NCBI GenBank assembly: GCA_035689115.1
Contig: DASSMA010000043.1
Location: 9,435-73,434 of the forward strand
Direction: 5' to 3'
Source of the DNA: JAHFUS01 sp035689115
GTDB lineage: Bacteria > Actinomycetota > Acidimicrobiia > Acidimicrobiales > GCA-2861595
Length of the DNA: 64,000 nucleotides
Shown: positions 41,970 through 50,251 of the stretch, piece after piece
How positions within the stretch are numbered: the first letter of the stretch is position 1
How the letters are laid out: each line of letters begins with the position of its first letter
Translations under genes and position numbers: made by a program
The notes under the pieces: generated by a model
The model's database searches: none
Told to the model about the DNA's origin: nothing
The model's input: only the letters and a program-made list of their open reading frames with translations

Positions 41970-43475
41970 GTGCCCGACACCCTCCCCCTGGTCGACCGCG
42001 TCCTGGCAGGCCGCTACCGGCTGACCCGGCCGATCGCCCGGGGCGGCATGGCGGAGGTGTGGGAGGGGTACGACGAGGTCCTGGCCCGGCGCGTGGCCGT
42101 CAAGGTGCTGTACCCCCACCTGGCCGTCGACGAGGCGTTCAAGGCCCGGTTCCGGCTGGAGGCGCAGGCTGCCGCCCGCCTGGCCCACCCCGGGATCGTC
42201 GCCACCTACGACACCGGCTCCGATGGCGACCTGGCCTTCATCGTGATGGAGCTGGTCCGGGGCCGCACCCTGCGCGACGCCATCGCCGAAGCGGGCCGGC
42301 TGCCCCCGGCGGTGGCCGTCCCGATCGCCGCCGAGGTCGCCGACGCCCTCGAGCACGCCCACCGTGAGGGGCTCGTCCACCGCGACGTGAAGCCGGCCAA
42401 CATCCTGCTCGTGGAGCACGACGGCGCCACCGCCCCCGTGCTCGGCGTCAAGGTGGCCGACTTCGGCATCGCCAAGCTCCAGGCCGACTCCTCGGCCACC
42501 GCCGCCGACCTCACCAACCCCGGCGCCCTCGTCGGCACGGCCCGCTATCTCTCGCCCGAGCAGGTGCAGGGCCGTACCCCCGACGCCCGGTCCGACGTCT
42601 ACGGCCTGGGCGTGGTGCTCTACGAGATGCTGTGCGGCACGCCGCCCTTCGCCGCCGACACCGAGCTGGCGACGGCCCTCCTGCACGTCCGCGAGGAGCC
42701 GCCCGCTCTCAGCAGCAACGACGGCGCCATCCCGCCGCCGCTGGAGGCCGTCGTCCTGCGGGCACTGGCCAAGGACCCGGCCGACCGCTACCCCACGGCC
42801 GCCGCCCTCCGGACCGCCCTCAACGACGTCGACCTGGAGCCCGACGACGCCGTCCCGCTCGTCGTGCGCGAGCCGACGCCGCCCTCCGGCGTCCCGGCGG
42901 TGGCGAGGCCGCCCCGCCGGCGCTGGGGCCCGCCGGCGGTGGTCGGCGTGCTGGCGCTCGTGGCCCTCGTCCTGGCCGTCCTCGCCTTCAGCCACGGGGG
43001 TGGGGGCGGGGGGCGGGCGACCCCCACCACGGCGGCAGCCGGCACACCGGTGCGCGTCGCCGCCGCCCATGGCTTCGACCCGCTGGGCGACGGATCGGAG
43101 AACGACGACCAGGCCCACCTGGTCACCGACGGCAACCCGACCACCACGTGGAACACCCAGCACTACAACACCCGCGCCTTCGGCGGCCTCAAGCCGGGCG
43201 TGGGCCTGGTCCTCGAGCTGGCCGGCCCCGCCGATCTGGCGTCGCTGCACGTGGACTCCGCCACCGACCAGTGGGCGGCGGCGGTCTACGTGGCGGACTC
43301 GCCGGCCTCGTCCCTCGCCGGCTGGGGCCAGCCCGTGGCCCAGGCCTCGGGCATCCGGGGGGACGCCGACTTCGACCTCGCCGGCCGGCGGGGGGCGGCC
43401 GTGCTGCTGTGGATCACCGACCCCGGCACCAGCAACCGGGCGGAGATCGGCGAGGTCTTGCTACGGCGGCGATGA
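41970..43475 (+). CDS. Transmembrane Ser/Thr protein kinase
   Basis: A 501-residue eukaryotic-like kinase. GRYRLTRPIARGGMAEVWEG is the Gly loop, VAVKVL carries the Lys, HRDVKPANILL is the catalytic loop and VADFGIAKL the Mg loop. After a proline-rich juxtamembrane segment, one helix (about residues 315-335) leads to an outside domain of some 150 residues (DNPTTTWNTQHY-like text, discoidin-type). That outer domain recalls the MurJ-linked kinase of mycobacteria. The GTG start is 9 nt after TACGCT (41955-41960), a possible leaderless promoter. Confidence 0.93.
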   Translation: MPDTLPLVDRVLAGRYRLTRPIARGGMAEVWEGYDEVLARRVAVKVLYPHLAVDEAFKARFRLEAQAAARLAHPGIVATYDTGSDGDLAFIVMELVRGRTLRDAIAEAGRLPPAVAVPIAAEVADALEHAHREGLVHRDVKPANILLVEHDGATAPVLGVKVADFGIAKLQADSSATAADLTNPGALVGTARYLSPEQVQGRTPDARSDVYGLGVVLYEMLCGTPPFAADTELATALLHVREEPPALSSNDGAIPPPLEAVVLRALAKDPADRYPTAAALRTALNDVDLEPDDAVPLVVREPTPPSGVPAVARPPRRRWGPPAVVGVLALVALVLAVLAFSHGGGGGGRATPTTAAAGTPVRVAAAHGFDPLGDGSENDDQAHLVTDGNPTTTWNTQHYNTRAFGGLKPGVGLVLELAGPADLASLHVDSATDQWAAAVYVADSPASSLAGWGQPVAQASGIRGDADFDLAGRRGAAVLLWITDPGTSNRAEIGEVLLRRR

Positions 43476-43536
43476 CCCGGTCGGGCCCGCTCCCCGAGGA
43501 CCTCCGCTACCGAGCCGATGGTCCTACGCTCCGAGC

Positions 43537-44112
43537 ATCGACACCGAGCGGGGCGACCGGGAGCTGGCTGACGCGGCGCAGGCCGGCGACCGGGTGGCGC
43601 TGGAGGTGCTCCTGCGCCGCCACGTCGACCGCCTGCACGCCCTCTGCCGGCGCATGCTCGGGTCCGACGCCGACGCCGACGACGCGACCCAGGAGGGCCT
43701 GATGGCGGTTGCCCGGGCCCTGGCCGCCGGGCGCTTCGACGGGCGGTCCAGCTTCGGCACGTGGGCCTACCGGGTCACCGCCAACGCCTGCCTGGACGAG
43801 TTGCGCCGGCGGGGGCGCCGGCCGGCGCCGGTCGCCGACGAGGACCTGGAGCGGGCGGTCGCCGGCGCCGCCCCCGACGCCCTGGTGGCCGGCCGGGTCG
43901 ACGTCGAGCGGGCCCTCGCCCGGCTCCCGCTCGAGTTCCGGGCGGCGGTGGTGCTGCGCGACCTGTGCGGCCTCGACTACGCCGAGATCGCCGAGGTTCT
44001 CGACATTCCGCCCGGCACGGTGCGGTCGCGCATCGCCCGCGGGCGGGCCGCCCTCGTACCCGTGCTCGGGAACCCGCCGCCGTCTGCCGATCGTCCAACC
44101 AGTCGCCCATGA
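43537..44112 (+). CDS. ECF-type RNA polymerase sigma factor
   Basis: Sigma-70 region 2 (VALEVLLRRHVDRLHALCRRML, DADDATQEGLMAVARAL) and region 4 (LARLPLEFRAAVVLRDLCGLDYAEIAEVLDI, PGTVRSRIARGRAAL) are intact, about 190 residues. It matches the SigM position beside trxBA. No ATG, GTG or TTG precedes region 2 in this frame within the gap after the kinase. The start given is an ATC 6 nt after TACGCT (43525-43530); CTG 43564 is another option, and ATG 43472 is in a different frame. The stop overlaps the anti-sigma start. Confidence 0.85.
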   Translation: MDTERGDRELADAAQAGDRVALEVLLRRHVDRLHALCRRMLGSDADADDATQEGLMAVARALAAGRFDGRSSFGTWAYRVTANACLDELRRRGRRPAPVADEDLERAVAGAAPDALVAGRVDVERALARLPLEFRAAVVLRDLCGLDYAEIAEVLDIPPGTVRSRIARGRAALVPVLGNPPPSADRPTSRP

Positions 44113-44966
44113 ACACATCGCACCTCGACGACGAAGCCCTGAGCGCCTCGCTGGACGGCGAGGAGCCGGACGCGGCCGCCCACCTGGCCGCCTGTGCAAC
44201 CTGCGCCGGGCGGCGTGACGCCCTCGACACCGCCCGGCGCGCCGTCGCCGCTCCCCCCGCCCCCGCTCCCGTGGAGGCCGCCGACCGGGCCGTGGCCGCC
44301 GCCCTCGGCGCCTTCGACGCCGCCCGGCCCCCGACCGCGTCCCGCCCGGCGCGGGAGGCCTCGGTCGTCCCGCTCGCCGCTCCCGGCCGGCGGGCCCACG
44401 CCGCGCCGGCGCGGCGGCGGGCGGTGCCGGGGTGGGTGCTCGGTGTGGCGGCCGCCGTCGTGGCGATCGCCCTGGCGGTGCCGGTCCTCACCCGCAGCAG
44501 CGACCACACGCAGGCCTCGCGTTCGGGGGCCGCCCTGCGGGACGAGGCAAAGACGGCGTCCGAACCGGCGATCGACGGCGGCGACCTCGGCGACCAGTCC
44601 GACCAGCTGGCCCTCGGGCAGGTGCTCACAGGGGCACTCGGCGGCGCCTCGCCCACTGCCGCCGACCGGGCCGCCGAGGCGGCTCCGGCCACCACCACGG
44701 CCCCGCCGTCCGCTGGAGCGCCCAGCTTCGCGGCGACCGCCCCGAAGGCGGCGACCGCCGCACCCGGGTCGGTGCAGGCGTGCGAACCCATCGTCCGCCA
44801 GCAGTACGGCAAGGGCCTCGGCGCCCTGGAGTACCGGGCCAGCCTGCGCTGGCAGGGCACGCCGGCAGCCGTCTACGCCTACGCCCTCAGCGACACCCCG
44901 GGGAAGCACCGGGCCTTCGTCATGGCTCTTGACGGCTGCCAGCTGCTGGTCGTCCAGGGTTTCTGA
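44109..44966 (+). CDS. Zinc-binding transmembrane anti-sigma factor
   Basis: A 285-residue partner of the preceding sigma factor. The N-terminal ZAS motif HxxxCxxC is seen at His25, Cys29 and Cys32. A basic Pro/Ala linker precedes one membrane helix (about 112-130). The outside part has Ala/Thr-rich sequence and a C-terminal domain with VQACEPIVRQQYGKGLGALEY. It starts at ATG 44109, overlapping the sigma stop. Its 3' end overlaps a convergent membrane-protein gene by 47 nt. Confidence 0.88.
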   Translation: MNTSHLDDEALSASLDGEEPDAAAHLAACATCAGRRDALDTARRAVAAPPAPAPVEAADRAVAAALGAFDAARPPTASRPAREASVVPLAAPGRRAHAAPARRRAVPGWVLGVAAAVVAIALAVPVLTRSSDHTQASRSGAALRDEAKTASEPAIDGGDLGDQSDQLALGQVLTGALGGASPTAADRAAEAAPATTTAPPSAGAPSFAATAPKAATAAPGSVQACEPIVRQQYGKGLGALEYRASLRWQGTPAAVYAYALSDTPGKHRAFVMALDGCQLLVVQGF

Positions 44967-45273
44967 GCCACAGCCAGGCGGCCACCGGCGCCACGGCGGC
45001 ACCCACCCAGGCGGCCCCGGCGATCCAGCCCAAGCGGTGGTCGAACCAGATCCACGAGGCCCACACCATGCCCACGGCGCTGAACGACCCGGCGACCACC
45101 ATGGTGAAGGCGTCGTGCTTGCGGCCCACCACGAGCATCAGCTCGGCCACCACCAGCCCGAACAGGGCGCCCGCCACGATGGCGGTGATGCCGGTGAGCT
45201 GGTACTCGCCCAGGGTGACGGCGCCCATGACGGTGACGAGCGCTCCCACCACGACGGAGAGCGTTCGGCGCAT
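44920..45273 (-). CDS. Four-helix membrane protein
   Basis: A 117-residue protein with about four hydrophobic helices (RTLSVVVGALVTVMGAVTLG, ITAIVAGALFGLVVAELMLVV, VVAGSFSAVGMVWASWIW, AGAAWVGAAVAPVAAWLW). Family unknown. It is divergent from the next membrane gene and convergent with the anti-sigma gene, and small membrane proteins are common in this neighbourhood. Confidence 0.65.
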   Translation of the reverse strand: MRRTLSVVVGALVTVMGAVTLGEYQLTGITAIVAGALFGLVVAELMLVVGRKHDAFTMVVAGSFSAVGMVWASWIWFDHRLGWIAGAAWVGAAVAPVAAWLWLRNPGRPAAGSRQEP

Positions 45274-45296
45274 TGCGGGCAGGGTAGTGTGCCTCT

Positions 45297-45620
45297 GTGG
45301 CTTCGCCCGCTGGTGCGCGTCCCGACGAAGGGGACTGGACGGTCCAGGCGGCCGACACCATCGAGCGCGTCGTCGGCACGATTCGTGACAACACCGCCGT
45401 TCGCCTCACCACCGTGGCCCGCGGCCTGGTGTACGGGGTGCTCGTCGCCGTCATGGGCGTCGCCATCGTCGTGTGGCTCATCGTGATGGCCATCCGGTTG
45501 GTCAACATCCTGCTCCCCGGCGACGTGTGGGCCACCTACCTGTTCCTGGGAGGAATCTTCGTGCTGGTCGGGGCGTTCTTCCTCCGCAAGGCGTCATCCG
45601 CCGCCGCATCGAAGGGCTGA
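45297..45620 (+). CDS. Two-helix membrane protein upstream of trxB
   Basis: A 107-residue protein with a hydrophilic N-terminus (about 40 residues) and two membrane helices (about 44-68 and 77-97) ending in FFLRKASS. Unknown family. The GTG start is 6 nt after TAGTGT (45285-45290), so the gene is probably leaderless. trxB starts 3 nt after its stop, so it likely leads the trxBA operon. Confidence 0.65.
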   Translation: MASPAGARPDEGDWTVQAADTIERVVGTIRDNTAVRLTTVARGLVYGVLVAVMGVAIVVWLIVMAIRLVNILLPGDVWATYLFLGGIFVLVGAFFLRKASSAAASKG

Positions 45621-45623
45621 TCG

Positions 45624-46607
45624 TTGACCAAGGTCCGGGACATCATCATCATCGGCTCCGGTCCCGCCGGGCTCACCGCCGCCATCTACGCGGCGCGGGC
45701 CAACCTCCAGCCCCTGGTGCTGGAGGGCGAGCCGTCGTCCACCAGCGACCAGCCCGGCGGCCAGCTCATGCTCACCACCGACGTGGAGAACTACCCGGGC
45801 TTCGTCGACGGCATCCAAGGACCGGAGCTGATGCGCACCTTCCGGGCCCAGGCGGAGCGCTTCGGCGCCGAGCTGGTCGTCGCCAAGGCCACCCGCGTCG
45901 ACTTCTCCAGCCGCCCCTTCGGGGTGTGGGTGGGCGACGACGAGTACCGGGCCCGGGCCGTCATCGTCTCCACCGGCGCCCGGGCGCTGATGCTGGGGCT
46001 TCCCAGCGAGCAGCGGCTGCTCGGCTACGGCGTGTCCACCTGCGCCACCTGCGACGGCTTCTTCTTCCGCGACGAGGAGATCGCGGTGGTCGGGGGCGGC
46101 GACTCCGCCCTCGAGGAGGCGATCTTCCTGTCGAAGTTCGCCACCAAGGTCACCGTGATCCACCGGCGCAAGGAGCTGCGGGCCTCGAAGATCATGCAGG
46201 ACCGCGCCTTCCGCAACCCGAAGATCCAGTTCCTCTGGGACTCGGTGGTCACCGAGGTGCTGGGCGACAGCACGGTGGAAGGCGTCCGGGTGCGCAACGT
46301 GGTCACCAACGAGGAGACCGACATCCCCCTGGCCGGCCTGTTCGTGGCCATCGGCCACGTGCCCAACACCAGCATCTTCACCGGCCAGCTGCAGATGGAC
46401 GAAGCCGGCTACATCGTCACCCAGCCCGACTCGTCCCGCACCGACGTCGACGGCGTGTTCGCCTGCGGCGACGTGCAGGACTCGGTCTACCGCCAGGCCA
46501 TCACCGCCGCCGGGTCCGGCTGCATGGCCGCCATCGACGCCGAGCGCTGGCTGGAAGCCCAGCACGACGCTCCCGACGAGATCGTCGCAACCCAAAGCAC
46601 CAGGTGA
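45624..46607 (+). CDS. trxB: Thioredoxin reductase
   Basis: FAD- and NADPH-dependent reductase of thioredoxin, 327 residues. FAD motif IIIGSGPAGLTAAIYAARA; redox pair CATC in YGVSTCATCDGFFF; NADPH motif VVGGGDSALEEAIFL; C-terminal FACGDVQDSVYRQAITAAGSG. The start is TTG 45624 with AAGGG upstream. It is followed by trxA, the usual pairing near the actinobacterial origin. Confidence 0.97.
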   Translation: MTKVRDIIIIGSGPAGLTAAIYAARANLQPLVLEGEPSSTSDQPGGQLMLTTDVENYPGFVDGIQGPELMRTFRAQAERFGAELVVAKATRVDFSSRPFGVWVGDDEYRARAVIVSTGARALMLGLPSEQRLLGYGVSTCATCDGFFFRDEEIAVVGGGDSALEEAIFLSKFATKVTVIHRRKELRASKIMQDRAFRNPKIQFLWDSVVTEVLGDSTVEGVRVRNVVTNEETDIPLAGLFVAIGHVPNTSIFTGQLQMDEAGYIVTQPDSSRTDVDGVFACGDVQDSVYRQAITAAGSGCMAAIDAERWLEAQHDAPDEIVATQSTR

Positions 46608-46643
46608 CGGCCGCCGTCACCGCCCAAGGAAGGAAGCACCCCC

Positions 46644-46991
46644 GTGGCTGACACCCAGAACGGCACCAGCGTGTCGATCCCCCACCTCACCTCCACCACC
46701 TTCGACGAGGAGGTCGGCAGCGCCACCGAGCCGCTGGTGGTCGACTTCTGGGCCGAGTGGTGCGGGCCGTGCAAGATGATCGCCCCCGTCCTCCAGGAGA
46801 TCGCCGACGAGCACGCCGGGTCGATCCGGGTGGCCAAGCTCAACGTCGACGACCATCCCGACATCGCCCGCCGGTACGACATCCTCAGCATCCCGACCCT
46901 GATCGTGTTCAAGGACGGCCGGCCCGAGTTGCGGCTGCGGGGTGCCAAGGGCAAGCGCCAGCTGCTCGAAGAGCTCGCGGCGTTCCTGTAG
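46644..46991 (+). CDS. trxA: Thioredoxin
   Basis: A 115-residue thiol-disulfide carrier with the active site FWAEWCGPCKMIAP and the cis-Pro loop SIPTLIVFKDG. A short N-terminal extension precedes the fold. It starts at GTG 46644 with AAGGAAGG about 10 nt upstream and is reduced by the upstream TrxB. Confidence 0.97.
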   Translation: MADTQNGTSVSIPHLTSTTFDEEVGSATEPLVVDFWAEWCGPCKMIAPVLQEIADEHAGSIRVAKLNVDDHPDIARRYDILSIPTLIVFKDGRPELRLRGAKGKRQLLEELAAFL

Positions 46992-47002
46992 AAGGGCGGC
47001 CG

Positions 47003-47983
47003 GTGCGCACCGGCGACCACGGCGAGGCGGTGCGCGACCTCCAGCACCGCCTGGGCGGGCTGGGGCTGGCGGCGGCCGGCGACGAGCCCGGCACCTACGG
47101 GCCCGCCACCGAGGAAGCCGTCCGCTCCTTCCAGCGCAGCCGCGGGCTGCGGGCGGACGGCATCTGCGGCCGACAGACGTGGGCCGCCCTCGTGGAGGCG
47201 GGCTGGCGGCTGGGCGACCGGCTGCTCTACCTGCGCCAGCCCATGCTCCGGGGCGACGACGTCGCCGCCCTCCAGAGCCGGCTGGGCGGCCTCGGCTTCG
47301 ACGCCGGCCGGGTTGACGGCATCTTCGGGCCCGACACGGAGGGCGCCCTCCAGGAGTTCCAGCGCAACATCGGCATCGTGGTCGACGGCGTGTGCGGGCC
47401 CACCACCCTCGACATGTTCGAGCGCTTCGGCCGCCACGTCGCCGACCGGCCGCCGGTGGCCGCCCTGCGCGAGGTCGAGCGGCTGCGCCGCGCCCCACGA
47501 ACCCTCAACGGGTGGCGGGTCGTGCTTGGCGACGGCGGGGGCATGCACGCCGCCCTCAGCGCCACCGAGCGCGTGCTCAAGCACGCCGGTGCCGAGGTGG
47601 TGGTGGTGCACCACCCCGAGCAGTCCGACCAGGCGGCGGAGGCCAACGCCGCCCGGGGCCACGTGTTCATCGGCCTGCGGCTGGAACCGGGCGGCGAGGG
47701 GTGCTCGTCGGCCCACTATGCCGGGCACCGCTACGAGTCGCCCGGCGGCCGGCGGCTGGCCGAGCTGGTGCAGGCCATGGTGCCCGAGGCCCTCGGCATC
47801 GGCGACGGCGGCGTGCGGGGGATGGCCATCCCTGTGCTGAAGGAGACCAAGATGCCGGCCGTCGTGTGCGAGCTGGGCCCGCCGGCGTCGGTCGTGGCCC
47901 GGATCCCCGACCTGGCCGACGCCCTGGGGGCGGTGCTGGCCACCTGGGTGGCCGACCCCGTCGACGACGCCCTCGAAGCCTGA
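47003..47983 (+). CDS. cwlM: CwlM-like protein: two PG-binding domains plus degenerate Amidase_3 domain
   Basis: A 326-residue protein without a signal peptide. Two PG_binding_1 repeats (GEAVRDLQHRLGGLG, and GDDVAALQSRLGGLG with DGIFGPDTEGALQEFQ) precede an Amidase_3 fold. In that fold the zinc loop DPGHGG reads GDGGG, the SIHAN loop reads IGLRLEP, and only the late Glu in VVCELG remains. Catalysis is therefore unlikely. Mycobacterial CwlM is a cytoplasmic regulator that activates MurA, and position and architecture here suggest the same. It starts at GTG 47003. Confidence 0.88.
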   Translation: MRTGDHGEAVRDLQHRLGGLGLAAAGDEPGTYGPATEEAVRSFQRSRGLRADGICGRQTWAALVEAGWRLGDRLLYLRQPMLRGDDVAALQSRLGGLGFDAGRVDGIFGPDTEGALQEFQRNIGIVVDGVCGPTTLDMFERFGRHVADRPPVAALREVERLRRAPRTLNGWRVVLGDGGGMHAALSATERVLKHAGAEVVVVHHPEQSDQAAEANAARGHVFIGLRLEPGGEGCSSAHYAGHRYESPGGRRLAELVQAMVPEALGIGDGGVRGMAIPVLKETKMPAVVCELGPPASVVARIPDLADALGAVLATWVADPVDDALEA

Positions 47984-47985
47984 GC

Positions 47986-48018
47986 GTTTCCACAACCTCA
48001 TGCACAGGGTGTGGACTG
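47986..48018. promoter_or_regulatory. Cluster of DnaA-box-like sites
   Basis: Within 33 nt between the convergent cwlM-like and parB genes lie GTTTCCACA (47986-47994), TCATGCACA (47998-48006) and, inverted, TGTGGACTG (48010-48018). Each resembles the TTNTNCACA consensus with one or two changes. Confidence 0.35.
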
Positions 48019-48043
48019 CCCTCGACCTCGACCGCGGGGTGGT

Positions 48044-48931
48044 TCACCCCTCCGTGGAGGGTGCCTCCGTCATCGCCCGGTAGATGCGCTCGAGATCCTC
48101 GAGGGTCGCGAACTCCACCAGCACACGACCCTTCTTGGCCCCCATCTCGACCTTGACGCGCGTGTCGAGGTGGTGGGAGAGCAGCTCCTCCAGCTCGAGC
48201 AGGCCCGGAGGGCGCAGCCGCTTCACCGAGGAGGCGGCGGCGGCACCCGGTACGGCCTCGCCCAGCTGGTTGCGGGCCCGGACCGCCTCCTCCACCGCCC
48301 GCACCGACAGGCCCTCCCGCACCGCCCGCTTGGCCAGCGCCTCCTGGAAGGCCCGGTCGGGCGTACCGAGCAGCGCCCGGGCATGCCCCTCGGCCAACTC
48401 GCCGTCGGCCACCAGCCGCTGCACGGCCGGCGGCAGCTGGAAGAGCCGGAGGGTGTTGGTGATGGCGGCCCTGCTCTTGCCCACCCGGACCGCCAGCTCC
48501 TCGTGGGTGAGGTTGAAGTCCTCGATGAGCTGCCGGTAGGCGGCACCCTCCTCCAGAGGGTTGAGGTTCTCCCGGTGGATGTTCTCGACCAGCGCCTGCT
48601 CGAGGCTCGCCTCGTCGCCGACCTGGCGCACGAGGGCCGGGATCGTCTGCAACCCGGCGCGCTTGGCCGCCCGCCACCGGCGCTCGCCGGCGATCAGCTC
48701 GTAGCGGTCGTCGCCCGCCGGCCGTACCAGCACCGGCTGGAGCACACCCAGCTCGCGCACCGACGCGGTGAGCGATGCCAGGTGCTCCTCGTCGAAGTAC
48801 TTCCGGGGCTGGAAATTATTGGGAACGATGCTCGACAGCGGGACTTCGACCAGCGCCGAACCCAGCTCGCCCGCGACCTCCGACGGGATCAGGGCCCCGA
48901 GGCCCCTACCCAACCCGCTGCGGCGCGCCAC
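48044..48931 (-). CDS. parB: Chromosome partitioning protein ParB
   Basis: CTP-dependent DNA clamp that loads at parS and organises the origin, 295 residues. RSGLGRGLGALIP opens the protein; IVPNNFQPRKYFDEEHLASL, the CTPase box YELIAGERRWRAAKRAGL, NIHRENLNPLEEGAAY and the HTH THEELAVRVGKSRAAITNTLRL are all present, with a dimerisation domain at the end. It starts at GTG 48931, 26 nt inside the parA reading frame. Confidence 0.97.
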   Translation of the reverse strand: MARRSGLGRGLGALIPSEVAGELGSALVEVPLSSIVPNNFQPRKYFDEEHLASLTASVRELGVLQPVLVRPAGDDRYELIAGERRWRAAKRAGLQTIPALVRQVGDEASLEQALVENIHRENLNPLEEGAAYRQLIEDFNLTHEELAVRVGKSRAAITNTLRLFQLPPAVQRLVADGELAEGHARALLGTPDRAFQEALAKRAVREGLSVRAVEEAVRARNQLGEAVPGAAAASSVKRLRPPGLLELEELLSHHLDTRVKVEMGAKKGRVLVEFATLEDLERIYRAMTEAPSTEG

Positions 48932-50180
48932 CGCTCACCTCCTTGGCCAGCTCGCGGTAGGCGATGGCCCCCCGAGACGTGGGATCGAACACGATGATCG
49001 GCTGCCCGAAGCTGGGTGCCTCGCTGAGGCGCACCGTCCGGGGCACGATGTTGCGGCACACTTTGTCGCCGAAGTGGCTCCTGACCTCCGACGCCACCTG
49101 CTCGGCCAGCTTGGTGCGGGCGTCGAACATCGTGAGCACGATGGCGCTCACTTCGAGCCGGGCGTTGAGGTTCGCCTGGACGAGGCTCACATTGCGCAGC
49201 AGCTGCCCGAGGCCCTCCAGGGCGTAGTACTCGCACTGGATCGGCACCACCACCTCGGACGCGGCCGCGAGCGCGTTCACGGTGATGAGGCCGAGCGACG
49301 GTGGGCAGTCGATCACGACGAAGTCGAAGTCGTCGAGCACCGGGTCGAGAGCGCGGCGCAGCTTCAGCTCCCTGCTGAAGGCCGGCACCAGCTCGATCTC
49401 GGCGCCGGCCAGGTCGATGGTGGCCGGACACACGAACAGGTTGCGGAGACTGGTCGGCTCGATGCAGTCCTCGAGGGCGACGTCGTGCATCATCACGTCG
49501 TACACCGAGACCTCGAGGTTGCGGGGGTTGATCCCGAGCCCGGTGGTGGCGTTGCCCTGCGGGTCGAGGTCCACCACCAGCACGCGGTACCCGAGTTCGG
49601 CGAGGCCGGCGCCGAGGTTCACCGCCGTGGTGGTCTTCCCCACGCCGCCCTTCTGGTTGGCGATGGCGATCACTCGCGGCAGCTCCCTGACGAACCGGGT
49701 GGGCGAGGGAAGCTCCGCCGTCGCCGGTTTCGGGTCGAGGAACGGCGCGGCGTCGGGCGGCAGCCCCAACGGCACGGGTCCGCGCTCGGGGGCGCTGGCT
49801 GGACCGTCCGTCGGGGTGTCCACGGTCAGGCCAGTGCCGTCCCTGCCTTCGGCCGGATCCGGCGCGTCCACGGTGGGATTCGGGCCGGCCTCGGCGTCCT
49901 CCGCCGTGTCGGACGGGTGGTCGAGGAGTGCAGCATCCGCCCCGAGGTCCGGGGTTTCGGGCGCCGGGACCACACCGGTGTGGGCCTCGGCGGTGGAAAC
50001 CACCCCGTCGGCCTCGTCGGCGACCACGTCCTCGCCAGCGCCCAGCTCCGGCGCTGGCCCCGGGTTCTCCTCCATCGGTGGCCGCTCCGCCGCTGCGTCG
50101 ACCGGCTCCTGCTCCTGCCGGCGCAGCTGTTCGAAGATGGCGCGGCCCCGTTCGACGATGTCATCGGCCGGCACGGTCAC
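48906..50180 (-). CDS. parA: Chromosome partitioning ATPase ParA with long N-terminal extension
   Basis: Walker-type ATPase that segregates ParB-parS complexes. The ATPase core starts near residue 165 (RVIAIANQKGGVGKTTTAVNL, DLDPQGNATTGLG, VVIDCPPSLGLITVNAL). As called from GTG 50180 the protein is 424 residues, because about 160 acidic, Pro- and Glu-rich residues precede the core. Internal GTGs near the core could be the true start, but the frame has no stop and the sequence is not obviously antisense-like. Two parS sites lie just upstream. Confidence 0.95.
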   Translation of the reverse strand: MTVPADDIVERGRAIFEQLRRQEQEPVDAAAERPPMEENPGPAPELGAGEDVVADEADGVVSTAEAHTGVVPAPETPDLGADAALLDHPSDTAEDAEAGPNPTVDAPDPAEGRDGTGLTVDTPTDGPASAPERGPVPLGLPPDAAPFLDPKPATAELPSPTRFVRELPRVIAIANQKGGVGKTTTAVNLGAGLAELGYRVLVVDLDPQGNATTGLGINPRNLEVSVYDVMMHDVALEDCIEPTSLRNLFVCPATIDLAGAEIELVPAFSRELKLRRALDPVLDDFDFVVIDCPPSLGLITVNALAAASEVVVPIQCEYYALEGLGQLLRNVSLVQANLNARLEVSAIVLTMFDARTKLAEQVASEVRSHFGDKVCRNIVPRTVRLSEAPSFGQPIIVFDPTSRGAIAYRELAKEVSGGAPQRVG

Positions 50181-50225
50181 CGCCCCATGCTTGCCGCTGG
50201 CGGGCGGAAGGTCAAGAACCCTCGC

Positions 50226-50239
50226 GTTTCACGTGAAAC
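50226..50239. promoter_or_regulatory. parS site 1
   Basis: GTTTCACGTGAAAC, a perfect match to the conserved 14-nt parS core, flanked by C and G. It lies 46 nt upstream of parA in the parA-rsmG gap. Confidence 0.96.
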
Positions 50240-50251
50240 GGGCGCCAGCCG

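Noticed and set aside
43000..43536. Sigma factor starting at the in-frame ATG at 43000
   Set aside because: It would overlap the kinase coding sequence by 475 nt and add a low-complexity shadow sequence.
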